From Deltaproteobacteria bacterium (GTDB lineage: Bacteria; Desulfobacterota; Syntrophobacteria; BM002): a DNA stretch of 7,085 bases. Numbering within the stretch: position 1 is the stretch's first letter; each line of letters opens with the position of its first letter. Location of the stretch: NCBI GenBank assembly GCA_020350905.1, contig CP070843.1, positions 3,484,393 through 3,491,477 on the forward strand, written 5' to 3'. The notes below the pieces were generated by a model that ran no database searches, was not told the DNA's origin, and saw nothing but the letters and a program-made list of their open reading frames with translations. The position numbers were made by a program, and so were the translations under genes. Positions 6,780 through 7,085 of this stretch are shown here, one piece after another.

Positions 6780-7085
6780 TTACCTCCCATCGTAGAGAAT
6801 TCTGGCTACAATTAGACCACCAGCAAAAAAACATATGAGGGCTATGTATCCACTAACCGCCAGCTGAGCCGAACCGCTCAGTCCGTGGCCGCTGGGTCAG
6901 CCCCCAGCCAGTCTGGCCCCAAACATGGCCACAACCGCGCCCAGAAAGGCAAAGACGGCCCTCTTGCCAAGGCTGTTGCCAAAACGGTTTTTCCACATGT
7001 CAGGCAGGGCCTGCCAGCGGAAGCTTGCCGAAGTGAGCGATGAGATGACCGATCCCAGGAAAATGCCAAAAACAAACATCCACTG
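6780..7085 (-). CDS. YeeE/YedE (PmpA-like) membrane protein with in-frame UGA, probable selenoprotein (5' end outside window)
   Basis: The 3' part of a sulphur-transport-family membrane protein. The frame enters at 7085 as Q-W-M-F-V-F and runs 62 codons to TGA (6899-6897). It continues in the same frame for 38 codons to TAA (6782-6780), giving 101 visible residues if the TGA is read as an amino acid. Three membrane segments are visible: FVFGIFLGSVISSL, AVFAFLGAVVAMFGARLAGG and YIALICFFAGGLIVARIL. The family signature R-x-AGG-C-[TP]-SGHG-[IL]-SG reads RLAGG-U-PSGHGLSG, so the TGA replaces the conserved Cys that in this family is linked to substrate (e.g. thiosulfate) handling. ATG 7079 is probably internal, because PmpA-like proteins have further N-terminal sequence. 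The partner gene follows 6 bases after the TAA. A pseudogene with a recent nonsense mutation is the alternative; intact sequence after the TGA and a SECIS-like hairpin argue against it. Confidence 0.82.
6783..6788 (-). promoter_or_regulatory. Ribosome binding site GGGAGG for the PmpB-like gene
   Basis: GGGAGG on the - strand, 9 bases before ATG 6773. It is formed by the last two sense codons (Gly-Arg) of the upstream selenocysteine gene, so ribosomes finishing that gene pass directly over it. Confidence 0.7.
6864..6896 (-). promoter_or_regulatory. Candidate bacterial SECIS hairpin downstream of the UGA
   Basis: On the - strand the RNA after the UGA forms CUGAGC (6881-6876), loop GGUUCG (6875-6870), GCUCAG (6869-6864), a perfect 6-bp stem. 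The loop begins 21 nt after the UGA and starts with GG followed by U. This resembles the GGUCU loop of E. coli fdhF and meets the general bacterial SECIS rule (G in the first two loop positions, about 16-37 nt from the UGA). A further CCAG/CUGG pairing just after the UGA could close a lower stem around a one-sided bulge. In bacteria this element binds SelB to deliver Sec-tRNA. Confidence 0.7.
6897..6899 (-). other. In-frame TGA, probable selenocysteine codon
   Basis: TGA between GGC (Gly) and CCC (Pro) at the family's conserved Cys position. The base after it is C; UGA-C is a weak termination context. UGA is not globally reassigned: the M23 gene and the PmpB-like gene both end in TGA at sensible C-termini. 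Confidence 0.78.

Noticed and set aside
6897..7079. A stand-alone 60-residue membrane protein ending at the TGA.
   Set aside because: The sequence after the TGA continues the same family signature and a membrane helix in frame, so the short form is a truncation artefact.

Overview
The window looks like ordinary bacterial chromosome, most likely from a Desulfobacterota (deltaproteobacterial) or related Gram-negative genome. This is an inference. It rests on the MepM/Csd3-like M23 endopeptidase, the periplasmic LolA-like protein, the lipoprotein sugar dehydrogenase, short intergenic repeats of the 'AGCGATCAGC' kind, and a probable selenocysteine codon, since selenoproteins are frequent in that group. 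No marker gene in the window fixes the taxonomy.

Left half (+ strand): a 5'-truncated M23 peptidoglycan endopeptidase (1-1281), then a secreted LolA/LolB-like protein of unknown substrate (1333-2184). A 249-base non-coding gap with GC-rich hairpins follows, then a complete priA replication-restart helicase (2434-4884). The first two are cell-envelope genes and may be co-transcribed. priA has its own strong ribosome binding site after the gap.

Right half (- strand, convergent with priA): read in transcription order, it begins with the 3' part of a YeeE/YedE (PmpA-like) membrane protein whose frame is interrupted by one TGA (7085-6780). A second YeeE/YedE (PmpB-like) half follows only 6 bases later (6773-6246), then a lipoprotein PQQ-type sugar/sorbosone dehydrogenase (6149-5010). 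The two convergent blocks are separated by a 121-base element bounded by 16-base imperfect inverted repeats.

The main discovery is at 6897-6899 on the - strand. The TGA lies exactly where this family has its conserved Cys (GG-C-x-SGHG). The same frame continues for 38 family-like codons to a TAA. A 6-bp hairpin with a GGUUCG loop starts its loop 21 nt after the TGA, which matches a bacterial SECIS. A simple gene caller would report a truncated protein here. I read it as a selenocysteine-containing subunit of a two-part sulfur/selenium-type transporter whose partner subunit keeps a Cys. A nonsense mutation is the main alternative.
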